Below, one piece after another: positions 50,071 to 58,042 of a DNA stretch of 64,000 nucleotides (position 1 is its first letter; each line of letters starts with the position of its first letter). Origin of the DNA: Nocardioides sp. HDW12B (GTDB taxonomy: Bacteria > Actinomycetota > Actinomycetes > Propionibacteriales > Nocardioidaceae); the NCBI RefSeq assembly GCF_011299595.1, contig NZ_CP049867.1:3844001-3908000 (forward strand), written 5' to 3'. The notes under the pieces are model-generated. The model saw only the letters and a list, made by a program, of their open reading frames with translations. It made no database searches and was not told the origin of the DNA. The translations under genes and the position numbers were made by a program.

Positions 50071-50691
50071 ATGCGCACACTCACCCAGGTCATGACGGCC
50101 GCGACCGCCGTCGCCGCCCTCACCCTCGCGGGATGCGGCAGCGCGACGGAGGACGGGAGCGGCACCGGGGACGCCGAGAACACCGCTTCCGAGGTGTCCT
50201 CGGAGCACAACACCGCCGACGTCGACTTCGCCGCCGGCATGATCCCGCACCACGCCCAGGCCCTTGAGATGGTCGACATGGCCGACGGCCGTCCGCTCGA
50301 CCCGGAGGTCGAGGAGCTGGCGTCCGCCATCGCCGAGGCGCAGCAGCCCGAGATCGAGACCCTCACCGGCTGGCTGGAGACCTGGGGCGAGGACGTCCCC
50401 GACGTCGACTCCATGACCGCCAAGGACATGGAGAGCATGGAGGGGATGGACGGCATGGAGGGGATGATGTCCGCGATGTCGATGCGCCAGCTCGAGAACG
50501 CCCCCGACCAGGCCTTCCAGGACGTCTGGCTCGCGCTGATGCTCGCCCACCACAAGGGCGCCGTCGCGATGGCCGAGACCGAGATCGCGGAGGGTGAGAA
50601 CCCCGAGGCGGTCGCCCTGGCCGAGGACATCAAGGACAGCCAGAGCGCCGAGATCGAGACCATGAAGTCGCTCATCGGCGGGGGCGCCTGA
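50071..50691 (+). CDS. DUF305 lipoprotein
   Basis: A 206-residue exported lipoprotein: signal peptide with lipobox LTLAGC, an acidic linker, then two DUF305 halves with the histidine pairs MIPHHAQALEMVDMA and LMLAHHKGAVAMAETEI, separated by a Met/Asp/Gly-rich loop (MESMEGMDGMEGMMSAMSM). DUF305 proteins have a four-helix ferritin-like bundle and are often linked to copper handling; the methionine-rich loop fits metal binding. ATG 50071 has AGGAGG nine bases upstream. It stands alone behind the hairpin region. Confidence 0.92.
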   Translation: MRTLTQVMTAATAVAALTLAGCGSATEDGSGTGDAENTASEVSSEHNTADVDFAAGMIPHHAQALEMVDMADGRPLDPEVEELASAIAEAQQPEIETLTGWLETWGEDVPDVDSMTAKDMESMEGMDGMEGMMSAMSMRQLENAPDQAFQDVWLALMLAHHKGAVAMAETEIAEGENPEAVALAEDIKDSQSAEIETMKSLIGGGA

Positions 50692-50806
50692 GCCTCCTCG
50701 GAGGGCTCTGCTGAGATTTCTCCTCATCCGGTGTCGCAGCCGGTCGCTCCCGTGCGTGGAGTGGGTGAGGGCGCCACGGGGGCGCCCCGAACGAGAGGAG
50801 CCGATC

Positions 50807-51154
50807 ATGAGCGAGTACCTGCTGTCCGTCATCCACGGTGAGGACAACGCGGTCCCCGAGGGCACCGACATCGAGGCCGTCTTCGGTGCCGTCGACGCCT
50901 TCAACACCGAGCTCCAGGCCCAGGGCGCCTGGGTCTTCGCCGGCGGGCTCCAGCCGATCGGCGCCGCCACCACGGTCGACGCCGTCGGCGCCGAGACGGT
51001 CGTGACCGACGGGCCCTACGCCGAGACCAAGGAGTACCTCGGCGGCTTCTGGGTGATCCAGGCCGCCGACCTCGACGAGGCGCACGCCTGGGCGACGAAG
51101 GCCTCCAAGGCCTGCGTCCACGCCGTCGAGGTGCGGCCCTTCCAGGGCGAGTGA
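50807..51154 (+). CDS. YCII-related (DGPF) protein
   Basis: A 115-residue protein of the YCII/DGPF superfamily: MSEYLLSVIHGEDN, WVFAGGLQPI, VVTDGPYAETKEYLGGFWVI, and conserved C-terminal AVEVRPFQ. It overlaps the next gene by four bases (GTGA). YCII/DGPF proteins are the constant neighbours of ECF42 sigma factors and probably are their targets or partners. Confidence 0.92.
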   Translation: MSEYLLSVIHGEDNAVPEGTDIEAVFGAVDAFNTELQAQGAWVFAGGLQPIGAATTVDAVGAETVVTDGPYAETKEYLGGFWVIQAADLDEAHAWATKASKACVHAVEVRPFQGE

Positions 51155-52413
51155 GCTCCTCGGGCAGCGACTCGGAGGTCGACCCGGGGAACGGCCCGGA
51201 GGTCGACCCGGTGCTCGACGCCGCGATCGCCGAGGCGGTTCGCGCCGAGCACGCCCGGGTCGTCGGCTCGCTGGTCCGTCGCTTCGGTGACGTCGGGCTC
51301 GCCGAGGACGCCGCCGGCGAGGCGGTCGTGACGGCCGTGGAGACGTGGCGGCGCGACGGCGTACCCCCGAACCCGGGCGGGTGGCTGACCACCACCGCCG
51401 TACGGCGTGCGCTGGACCGGCTCCGGCGCGAGCAGTCGCGACCCCAGCGCGAGAGGGAGGCGGACCGGATGGACGAGGCCTCCCGCTCCGACGCCCTGCC
51501 GCTGGGGGTCGTCGACGACGACCGGCTCCGGCTGCTGTTCATGTGCTGCCACCCGGCGCTGGCGCCCGACGTACGGGTCGCGCTGACGCTGCGGCTGGTG
51601 GCCGGGCTGACGATGCCTGAGATCGGGCGTGCGCTGCTGACCCCGGAGCGCACGGTGGCCCAACGCATCACCCGGGCCAAGCGCAAGATCGCCGCGACGA
51701 ACCTGCCCTTCACGATCCCGGCGGCTGCGGACCTGCCGGCGCGGGTGGCGGGGGTGCGGACCGTCGTCTACCTCGTCTTCAACGAGGGCCACCTGGGCTC
51801 GACCGACCCGGTGCGCGACGACCTGGCCGCCGAGGCGGTCCGGCTGGGGCGGATGCTGGTCGCCCTCGTCCCGGACGACCCGGAGTCGCAGGGGCTGCTG
51901 GCGCTGATGCTGCTCACCCAGGCGCGGCGGCCGGCGCGGGTCGTCGAGGGGTCGATCGTGCTGCTGGCCGACCAGGACCGCTCGCGCTGGGACCGGGAGC
52001 TCGTCGAAGAGGGGCACGCGATCGTGCGGCGCCTGCTGGCGCGCAACCAGCCCGGACCGCTGCAGATCCAGGCCGCGATCAACGCCGTCCACACCTCGGC
52101 CGCGACGGCCGCCGCGACCGACTGGCGCCAGGTCGTCGCGCTCTACGACCAGCTGCTGGCGATCGCGCCGTCACCGGTGGTGGCGACCAACCGGGCCGTC
52201 GCGCTGGCCGAGCTCGCCGGCCCCGAGACCGGGCTGCTCGAGCTCGACCTCCAGCCGTTGGCCGACTACCACCCCTGGCGGCTGGCCCGTGGTCACCTGC
52301 TGGCCCTCCTCGGGCGCAGCGAGGAGGCCGAGACCGAGCTGCGGGCGGCGTTGGCGCTGACCTCCAACCCGGCCGAGCAGTCCGAGATCCTGCGGCGGCT
52401 CGCTGCGCTCTGA
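51151..52413 (+). CDS. ECF sigma factor with C-terminal extension (ECF42 / DUF6596 type)
   Basis: A 420-residue extracytoplasmic-function-type sigma factor. Sigma2 region: ARVVGSLVRRFGDVGLAEDA with the PPNPGGWLTTTAVRRALDRL segment. Sigma4 region: DDRLRLLFMCCHPALAPDVR and LTMPEIGRALLTPERTVAQR. A long C-terminal helical extension (about 200-410) includes RTVVYLVFNEGH and TPR-like repeats ending RAALALTSNPAEQSEILRRL. This is the ECF42 group, which lacks an anti-sigma factor and uses the extension for control. The YCII partner gene overlaps its GTG start. Confidence 0.93.
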   Translation: MSSSGSDSEVDPGNGPEVDPVLDAAIAEAVRAEHARVVGSLVRRFGDVGLAEDAAGEAVVTAVETWRRDGVPPNPGGWLTTTAVRRALDRLRREQSRPQREREADRMDEASRSDALPLGVVDDDRLRLLFMCCHPALAPDVRVALTLRLVAGLTMPEIGRALLTPERTVAQRITRAKRKIAATNLPFTIPAAADLPARVAGVRTVVYLVFNEGHLGSTDPVRDDLAAEAVRLGRMLVALVPDDPESQGLLALMLLTQARRPARVVEGSIVLLADQDRSRWDRELVEEGHAIVRRLLARNQPGPLQIQAAINAVHTSAATAAATDWRQVVALYDQLLAIAPSPVVATNRAVALAELAGPETGLLELDLQPLADYHPWRLARGHLLALLGRSEEAETELRAALALTSNPAEQSEILRRLAAL

Positions 52414-52437
52414 GGGTCCTCGTCCGCGGACGTCGGC

Positions 52438-52525
52438 TGCACAACTGGCGTCTCGCGCCTGCACAAGTGGCGTCTCGCGCCTGCACAAGTGGCGTCTCGT
52501 GCCTGCACGACTGACCTCTTGCGGG
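52438..52525. repeat. 22-bp tandem repeat array, 4 units (reverse orientation of the 10-kb family)
   Basis: Units of exactly 22 bp start at 52438, 52460, 52482 and 52504. Three read TGCACAASTGGCGTCTCGCG on the plus strand, whose reverse complement (CGCGAGACGCCA...TTGTGCA) matches the 10-kb family (CGCGAARCGTCACTCGTGCA). The array fills the gap between the convergent ECF42 and glycosylase genes, and ends two bases before the glycosylase stop codon. Confidence 0.85.
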
Positions 52526-52526
52526 G

Positions 52527-53375
52527 TCAGGAGGGGGCGACCTGGCAGCCGGGGCACCACGTGAGCGTGCGCGCCACCATCTCGGCCGACCTGATCCGCT
52601 CGCCGCAGCGCCGGCACGCCTGCCCCGCTCGGCGGTACACCTCGTAGCTGGCCCGGAACCGGCCGCGGCCCTCCCAGTACAGCGTGCGCTCCAGGTCGTC
52701 CTCGCGCGTCACGATGCTGCCGACCTCGACACCGACCGCCATGAGCCGCACCAGGTCGGACCACAGCTCGTCGTACACCTCACGGGGGAGGTCGCGACCG
52801 GGCGTGAAGGGGTCGAGGCGTGCCCGGTGCAGCACCTCGGCGCGGTAGACGTTGCCGACGCCGGCGACGACCGACTGGTCCATGAGCAGCGCGCCGATGG
52901 AGCGGCGCGAGCGGCTGATCGTGCGCCAGCCCGCCTCGGGGTCGGCGTCCTCGCGCAGCGGGTCCGGACCGAGGCGGGCCAGCAGGGCGGCGACCTCGTC
53001 GGCGTCGACGAGCGTGCAGGCGGTCGGGCCGCGCAGGTCGCCGACGTGGGTGTCGTTGACGAGCCGCAGCCGGACCTGGCCGCGGACCGGCAGGTCGTCG
53101 GGGGCCGGTCGCGCCTTGCGGCGGTGCTGCCGCACCGAGAACCGGCCGAACAGCCCCAGGTGCACGTGCAGCCGGGTGCCGGCCAGCTCGCGCGGCAGGT
53201 CGAGACCGACCAGCAGGTGCTTGCCGAACGCCTCGGCGCCGAGCCACACCGACCCGTCGACGAGCGCGGCCCCCTCGGTGAAGCGGCCCTGGGGCGAGGT
53301 CGCCGCGACCACCCCGTCGGCGTACGCCGCGTCGAGCCGGCGGGCCAGCGCGTGGATGGTGTGGCCCTCTGGCAC
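52527..53375 (-). CDS. Fpg/Nei-family DNA glycosylase (AP lyase)
   Basis: A 282-residue base-excision repair enzyme. It begins PEGHTIHALARRLD, giving the catalytic Pro2 and Glu3 after processing, with the conserved lysine in AFGKHLLV, the H2TH region RSIGALLMDQSVVAGVGNVY and a C-terminal zinc finger CRRCGERI...TWCPGC. PEGHT (not PELPE) places it in the Nei branch that cuts oxidised pyrimidines. GTG 53375 is chosen because the Pro2-Glu3 start leaves no alternative. It is divergent from the flavoprotein gene across a striking inverted repeat. Confidence 0.93.
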   Translation of the reverse strand: MPEGHTIHALARRLDAAYADGVVAATSPQGRFTEGAALVDGSVWLGAEAFGKHLLVGLDLPRELAGTRLHVHLGLFGRFSVRQHRRKARPAPDDLPVRGQVRLRLVNDTHVGDLRGPTACTLVDADEVAALLARLGPDPLREDADPEAGWRTISRSRRSIGALLMDQSVVAGVGNVYRAEVLHRARLDPFTPGRDLPREVYDELWSDLVRLMAVGVEVGSIVTREDDLERTLYWEGRGRFRASYEVYRRAGQACRRCGERIRSAEMVARTLTWCPGCQVAPS

Positions 53376-53411
53376 CCCGCCAGCCTGCCAGCGCCTGCCA
53401 AGGGCGCTGTT

Positions 53412-53499
53412 GGTTTCCCACGGTATGCAGGCAGACTGGCACTCCCCATGGCGTCCGGAGCATGGGGAGTGCCAGGGATCCGGCATACCGTGGGAAACC
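53412..53499. repeat. Nested inverted repeat in the divergent spacer
   Basis: Outer arms GGTTTCCCACGGTATGC (53412-53428) and complement (53483-53499), perfect over 17 bases. Inner arms GGCACTCCCCATG (53438-53450) and complement (53461-53473), perfect over 13 bases, with a ten-base loop. Two nine-base segments separating outer from inner are not complementary. It lies 25 bases before the flavoprotein start and 37 bases upstream of the glycosylase start. Confidence 0.85.
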
Positions 53500-53523
53500 G
53501 GCATCCCCCGAGGGAGGGAACGG

Positions 53524-55221
53524 ATGAGCAACGACCCCGCGATCGTGATCGTCTCGGACGTGCACGGCGAGCACCTGCTCGACGAGTTCGGGCGCTACAC
53601 CCGCGACTACCAGCTGTACGTCGAGCCGTCGGCCGACCGTGCCGAGCAGCGGCTGGCCGACCTGCGCGCCGACGGCACCCCCGTCGCGCTGCTCGTCTCC
53701 GACACCGAGCTGCCCGACGCCGACGTGATGAGGGCGATGTACCGCCTGCGCGCCGTCGTGCCCACCGCCCGGCGTCTGGTCGTCGCCCACCACACCCGGT
53801 TCCTCCTCGACGCCGAGCGGCTGCGTCCCGGCCTGGCCACCGGCAAGTACGACGCCTACCTGCTGATGCCGCGTGGCCGGCGCGACGAGGAGTTCCACCA
53901 CGCCGTGAGCGAGCTGCTCAGCGACTGGGGCTCGACAGTGGCCAAGCCCGAGGTCGAGAGCGTCAGCATCGTGTCGCCGGTCCTGGACCAGGTCACGATG
54001 GGCGTGCGCGACTTCCTCGACCGGATGGGCATGCCCTACCGCGTGCACGCCCCGGACTCCGACGCCGGCGCCCGGATCCACGACGACCTCGTCGCCCAGG
54101 GCCACCCGGCCGACGCACCGTTCCCGTGGGTGGCCTCGCTCAAGGGCGACACCTTCCCCGCGCGAAGCGCCCGCGACGTGGCGGTGGCGATGAACGGACG
54201 CCCCGACGAGCTCGTCGTCGACCAGGTCGTCGACCTCTGCGTCGTCGGTGCCGGTCCGGCCGGCCTCGCCGCCGCGGTGTACGGCGCCTCCGAGGGCCTG
54301 TCGACCGTGGTGCTCGAGGCCGAGGCCGTCGGGGGACAGGCGGGCACCAGCTCGATGATCCGCAACTACCTCGGTTTCCCCCGCGGCATCTCCGGCATGC
54401 GGCTGTCCCAGCGCGCCCGCAACCAGGCGCTGCGCTTCGGCAGCCGGTTCTTCACCGGCTGGGACGTCACCCGCCTCGAGCCGGGTCGCGACGGCGAGCC
54501 CCACCTGCTCGTCACCGAGGGCGGCACGGTCCGCGCCCGCGCCGTGGTCGTGGCCAGCGGCGTGCGCTACCGCCGCCTCGGCGTGGAGAGCATCGAGGCG
54601 ATGACCGGTCTCGGCGTCACCTACGGCAGCGCGATGACGACCGCCCGCGAGCTCGAGGGACAGCACGCGGTCGTCGTCGGGGGCGGCAACTCCGCCGGCC
54701 AGGCCGCCGTCCACCTGGCCAAGTTCGCCGCGTCGGTCACCATCGTGATCCGGCGCCCCGAGCTGGCCGAGACGATGTCGGCCTACCTCGTCAACGAGAT
54801 CCGCTACCTCGACCGCATCACCGTCCGACCCTGCACCGAGGTCGTCGACGGCGGCGGCGCCGACCGGCTGGAGTGGCTGGACCTGCGCGACACCACCACC
54901 GGCACCACCGAGCGGGTGGAGGCGCGCGGGCTGTTCCTGCTGCTCGGTGCGGCGCCGCACTGCGACTGGCTGCCCTCGGACCTCGCGCTCGACGAGCGCG
55001 GCTTCGTGCTGACCGGGCGCGACGTGCCCAAGGAGCACTGGACCGACGGCCTGCCGCCGGAGAACCTCGCCACCACGGTGCCCGGCGTCTTCGCGGCCGG
55101 CGACATCCGGTCGGGGTCGATGAAGCGGGTTGCCTCGGCCAGCGGCGAGGGCGCCTCCGTGGTGCCGCTCGTCCACCAGTGGCTGACGTCCGCCGACGTC
55201 GTGGCGGCGCCGAGCACGTGA
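53524..55221 (+). CDS. Receiver-like / thioredoxin-fold / FAD-dependent oxidoreductase fusion
   Basis: A 565-residue fusion. Residues 1-125 look like a response-regulator receiver domain (IVIVSDVHGEHLLDEFGRY; LLVSDTELPDADVMRAMYRL). Residues about 145-235 resemble a glutaredoxin-like fold (VRDFLDRMGMPYRVHAPDSD). Residues about 238-560 are a thioredoxin-reductase-type flavoprotein: LCVVGAGPAGLAAAVYGASE (FAD), VVVGGGNSAGQAAVHLAKFA (NAD(P)H) and PGVFAAGDIRSGSMKRV. The usual CxxC redox motif before the NADPH site is absent (VTYGSAMTT instead). ATG 53524 has GAGGGAGGG upstream. It overlaps the AraC gene by four bases. Probably a redox regulator or reductase with a non-thiol acceptor. Confidence 0.85.
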   Translation: MSNDPAIVIVSDVHGEHLLDEFGRYTRDYQLYVEPSADRAEQRLADLRADGTPVALLVSDTELPDADVMRAMYRLRAVVPTARRLVVAHHTRFLLDAERLRPGLATGKYDAYLLMPRGRRDEEFHHAVSELLSDWGSTVAKPEVESVSIVSPVLDQVTMGVRDFLDRMGMPYRVHAPDSDAGARIHDDLVAQGHPADAPFPWVASLKGDTFPARSARDVAVAMNGRPDELVVDQVVDLCVVGAGPAGLAAAVYGASEGLSTVVLEAEAVGGQAGTSSMIRNYLGFPRGISGMRLSQRARNQALRFGSRFFTGWDVTRLEPGRDGEPHLLVTEGGTVRARAVVVASGVRYRRLGVESIEAMTGLGVTYGSAMTTARELEGQHAVVVGGGNSAGQAAVHLAKFAASVTIVIRRPELAETMSAYLVNEIRYLDRITVRPCTEVVDGGGADRLEWLDLRDTTTGTTERVEARGLFLLLGAAPHCDWLPSDLALDERGFVLTGRDVPKEHWTDGLPPENLATTVPGVFAAGDIRSGSMKRVASASGEGASVVPLVHQWLTSADVVAAPST

Positions 55222-55649
55222 GTGCACCCGTGCGCCGCGCGCCCGGCGACGTGCTGGTCCACCTGCGGCGGGCGCGCGACCACATCGACACCCACTACGC
55301 GCAGCCGCTCGACCTGGCGGCGGTGGCCGCGGTGGCGGGGATGAGCAAGTACCACTTCCAGCGCCTCTTCCTCGCGACGTACGGCGTCTCGCCGTCCGAG
55401 CACCTCACGCGTCGACGGCTGGAACGGGCCCAGGACCTGTTGCGCGCAACCGGTCTGTCGGTGACCGAGGTCTGCCACGCCGTCGGCTTCACGAGCCTCG
55501 GGACGTTCTCGCGGCGGTTCCGCGAGGTCGTCGGGGTCAGCCCGACCGAGTTCCAGGGCCGGTGGGGAGCCGGCGCGCCGCGGATCCCCGGATGCTTCGT
55601 CTTCATGTGGGGCCTGGCCGAGAAGGCCCCCGCCGAGCCCGAGGGGTGA
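55218..55649 (+). CDS. AraC-family transcriptional regulator (stand-alone DNA-binding domain)
   Basis: A 143-residue protein consisting of the two-helix-turn-helix AraC DNA-binding domain (LDLAAVAAVAGMSKYHFQRL; LSVTEVCHAVGFTSLGTFSR and RFREVVGVSPTEF) with a short C-terminal tail. No ligand-binding domain is present. The GTG overlaps the flavoprotein stop (GTGA), and a VOC family gene follows on the same strand; AraC-VOC pairs with this exact AraC subtype are frequent in actinobacteria. Confidence 0.9.
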   Translation: MSAPVRRAPGDVLVHLRRARDHIDTHYAQPLDLAAVAAVAGMSKYHFQRLFLATYGVSPSEHLTRRRLERAQDLLRATGLSVTEVCHAVGFTSLGTFSRRFREVVGVSPTEFQGRWGAGAPRIPGCFVFMWGLAEKAPAEPEG

Positions 55650-55666
55650 CCCGGCAGGATGGTGGG

Positions 55667-56038
55667 GTGATCCGTCGGCTGCTCGTCCTCGCTCCGCTGC
55701 TGCTCACCCTGGCCGCCTGCGGTGACGACGGTGAGCCGGCGGGGGTCGCCGGCATGCGGCTGATGGACGGTGGCCGCGTCGAGGTCGTCGTCGAGAGCGG
55801 CGGCTCGTGCGTCGAGCCGGGCCCGGTCGAGCTGGAGGAGTCGCGCACCGAGGTCACCGTGGCGGCGACCACGCTGCGCAGCGGTGGCGACTGCACCGAC
55901 GAGGGCGTCCTCGAGACGACGAAGATCCGGCTCACCTCACCGATCGGCGACCGGGCCGTGGTCGACGCGAGCACCGGCGACGAGGTGCCCTACGTCGTGT
56001 GTGAGGACGAGCCGGAGCACCCGCTCTGCGACGTCTGA
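55667..56038 (+). CDS. Hypothetical small lipoprotein
   Basis: A 123-residue protein with a lipoprotein signal (RRLLVLAPLLLTLAAC) and a beta-rich mature domain containing four cysteines (SGGSCVEPGP, GGDCTDEGV, VVCEDEPEH, PLCDV), probably two disulfides. GTG 55667 is the first codon of the signal peptide, 17 bases after the AraC stop. No known family is recognised. It may be inserted between the AraC gene and its VOC partner. Confidence 0.65.
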   Translation: MIRRLLVLAPLLLTLAACGDDGEPAGVAGMRLMDGGRVEVVVESGGSCVEPGPVELEESRTEVTVAATTLRSGGDCTDEGVLETTKIRLTSPIGDRAVVDASTGDEVPYVVCEDEPEHPLCDV

Positions 56039-56119
56039 CGCACGCGGGTCGACAAACGCCCCGGACCTCCGCAAGATCGGAGAAGCGGCTCGTGCCGGCC
56101 CCCGCCTAGCGTGAGCCGC

Positions 56120-56575
56120 ATGATCACCAACATCAGCCTGACCACCGTGTTCGTGAAGGACATCGAGGAGTCCAAGCGCTTCTACGTCGACGTCCTGGGG
56201 TTCGCCGAGGGCGACGACGTGGACCTCGGCGACTACCGCTGGTGCACCGTCCAGCACCCCAGCCAGCCCGAGCTGCACGTCCACCTCGCCGTCCCCGGCC
56301 CGCCGTTCTCGCCCGAGATGGTGTCCGCCATGGAGCGCTCGCTCGACGAGGGCGGCATGAACAGCGTCGGTGTCCACGTCGACGACTGCCGTGCGACCGT
56401 CGCAGATCTCAAGGCCAAGGGCGTGCAGTTCATCCAGGAGCCGGAGGAGCGGCCCTACGGCGTCGAGGCGCTCATGCGCGACAACTCCGGCAACTGGATG
56501 GTGCTCGTCGAGCCGCGGGAGTTCGACCCGCGCCAGATGGAGGCCGACGCGGCCGCGGCGAGCGCCGGCTCCTGA
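56120..56575 (+). CDS. VOC-family (glyoxalase-like) metalloprotein
   Basis: A 151-residue protein with the paired beta-alpha-beta-beta-beta fold of the vicinal oxygen chelate superfamily: VKDIEESKRFYVDVLGFAEG, the ELHVHLAVP strand (ligand His region), and VGVHVDDCRATVADLKAKGV with ALMRDNSGNWMVLVEP near the end. Substrate unknown. ATG 56120 is preferred; a GTG at 56111 lies three codons earlier. TAGCGT about ten bases upstream suggests a possible leaderless promoter. Confidence 0.9.
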   Translation: MITNISLTTVFVKDIEESKRFYVDVLGFAEGDDVDLGDYRWCTVQHPSQPELHVHLAVPGPPFSPEMVSAMERSLDEGGMNSVGVHVDDCRATVADLKAKGVQFIQEPEERPYGVEALMRDNSGNWMVLVEPREFDPRQMEADAAAASAGS

Positions 56576-56584
56576 CCGGTCGCA

Positions 56585-56656
56585 CGCTCCGACGGGCAGC
56601 TCTCGGCCCCGGAGCCCTGTGGAGGCCCCGCGAGCGGGAAGTTGCCCGTTCGAGCG
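56585..56656. repeat. Intergenic inverted-repeat element (family copy 5)
   Basis: CGCTCCGACGGGCAGC at the left and GTTGCCCGTTCGAGCG at the right form imperfect 16-bp terminal repeats. Both ends match the 16975-17051 element. It lies between the convergent VOC and ene-reductase genes. Confidence 0.7.
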
Positions 56657-56733
56657 GACGGGGTGCCGGGCGCAGACGCACGCTGGCCCGCCCCGGTGGA
56701 CCGGGACGGGCCAGACGTCGTGCGAGGTGAGCG

Positions 56734-57807
56734 TCAGCTCGCGAGGCGCGGGTAGTCGGTGTAGCCCTCCGCGCCGCCGCCGTAGAACGTGTCGGGGTCG
56801 GGCTCGTTGAGCTCGGCGCCGGTCTGCCAGCGCTTCGGCAGGTCGGGGTTGGCCAGGAACGGACGGCCCACGGCCACCGCGTCGGCCAAGCCCTCGGCGA
56901 GGATCTTCTCGACGTCGCCGAGGTCGGTGACGTCGGCGAAGCCGGAGTTGATGATGACCGGTCCACCGAAAAGGCCCTTGAGGTCCGCGACGAGGTCGGA
57001 GGACGGCGGGGCCAGGATGCTCAGGTAGGCCAGGCCCAGGTCGTTGATGCCGCCGACCAGGGTCTCGTAGGTCGCGCGGGTCTCCGCGGCGTCCTCCTCG
57101 AGGACGCCCTGGATGTTGTGCGACGGGGAGATCCGGATGCCGACGCGCTCGGCGCCGATGGCCTCGGCCACGGCGCGGGTCACGTCGACGACGAGCTTGG
57201 CGCGCGCCTCGGGCGAGCCGCCGTAGGAGTCGGTGCGCTCGTTGCTCGACGGGGCGAGGAACTGGTGCAGCAGGTAGCCGTTGGCGGCGTGGATCTCGAC
57301 GCCGTCGATGCCGGCCTTGCGGGCCTGGCGCGCGGCGTGGACGAACTCCTCGACGATGCCGGGGACCTCGTCGGTCTCCAGCGCACGCGGGGTGACGTGC
57401 GGGAAAGCGCCCCCGGCGGTGATCATCTCGCCGGGCGCGGCGATGGCGCTCGGCGCGACCGTCTCGAGGCCGTCCTTGTTGTCCGGGTGGGCGATGCGGC
57501 CCACGTGCATCAGCTGGACGACGATGCGGCCGTCGCGCTCGTGGACGGCGTCGGCGACCTTCGCCCAGCCGGCGACCTGCTCGTCGGAGTGGATGCCCGG
57601 GGTGTTGAGGTAGCCCTGGCCCGTCGCGCTGGGCTGGGTGCCCTCGCTGATGATCAGGCCGGCGTCGGCACGCTGGCCGTAGTACTCGACCGCGAGGTCG
57701 GTGGGCACCATGCCCTCACCGGCGCGGTTGCGGGTGAGGGGGGCCATCACGAAGCGCTGCGGGAGGTTCCAGTCGCCGATGGTCACGGACTCGAATGCCT
57801 GGGACAC
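56734..57807 (-). CDS. Old Yellow Enzyme family alkene reductase (NemA-like)
   Basis: A 357-residue FMN-dependent ene-reductase. Standard landmarks are VMAPLTRNRAGEGMVPT, IVVQLMHVGRIAHP, GVEIHAANGYLLHQFLAPSS (active-site His and Asn), SNERTDSYGGSPEAR and ADAVAVGRPFLANPDLP. It reduces activated C=C bonds of electrophiles (enones, maleimides, nitro compounds) with NAD(P)H. The upstream region has small inverted repeats (GTTGA with TCAAC; AACT with AGTT, around 57860-57885) that may bind a repressor. Confidence 0.93.
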   Translation of the reverse strand: MSQAFESVTIGDWNLPQRFVMAPLTRNRAGEGMVPTDLAVEYYGQRADAGLIISEGTQPSATGQGYLNTPGIHSDEQVAGWAKVADAVHERDGRIVVQLMHVGRIAHPDNKDGLETVAPSAIAAPGEMITAGGAFPHVTPRALETDEVPGIVEEFVHAARQARKAGIDGVEIHAANGYLLHQFLAPSSNERTDSYGGSPEARAKLVVDVTRAVAEAIGAERVGIRISPSHNIQGVLEEDAAETRATYETLVGGINDLGLAYLSILAPPSSDLVADLKGLFGGPVIINSGFADVTDLGDVEKILAEGLADAVAVGRPFLANPDLPKRWQTGAELNEPDPDTFYGGGAEGYTDYPRLAS

Positions 57808-58042
57808 GTGTTGCCTTTCGTCGGGTGCGGTGCAGCCGGTCGTCGTGCGGACCGGGTTGAAGTCTCAACTGTTAGTTACCCGGCGGGTGTTCCCGCAAAC
57901 ACCTCGTGGCGTGCCGTGGCGACGCTCACAGCGCCGGTCGTGCCGGCATGTCACCCATCCAGGGCGGGTATCTGTGCGAACGACGTACGTCGACCTCCTG
58001 CGCCGCCACCCGGCCGGGAGCCCCTGCACCGAGGAGACCTGC

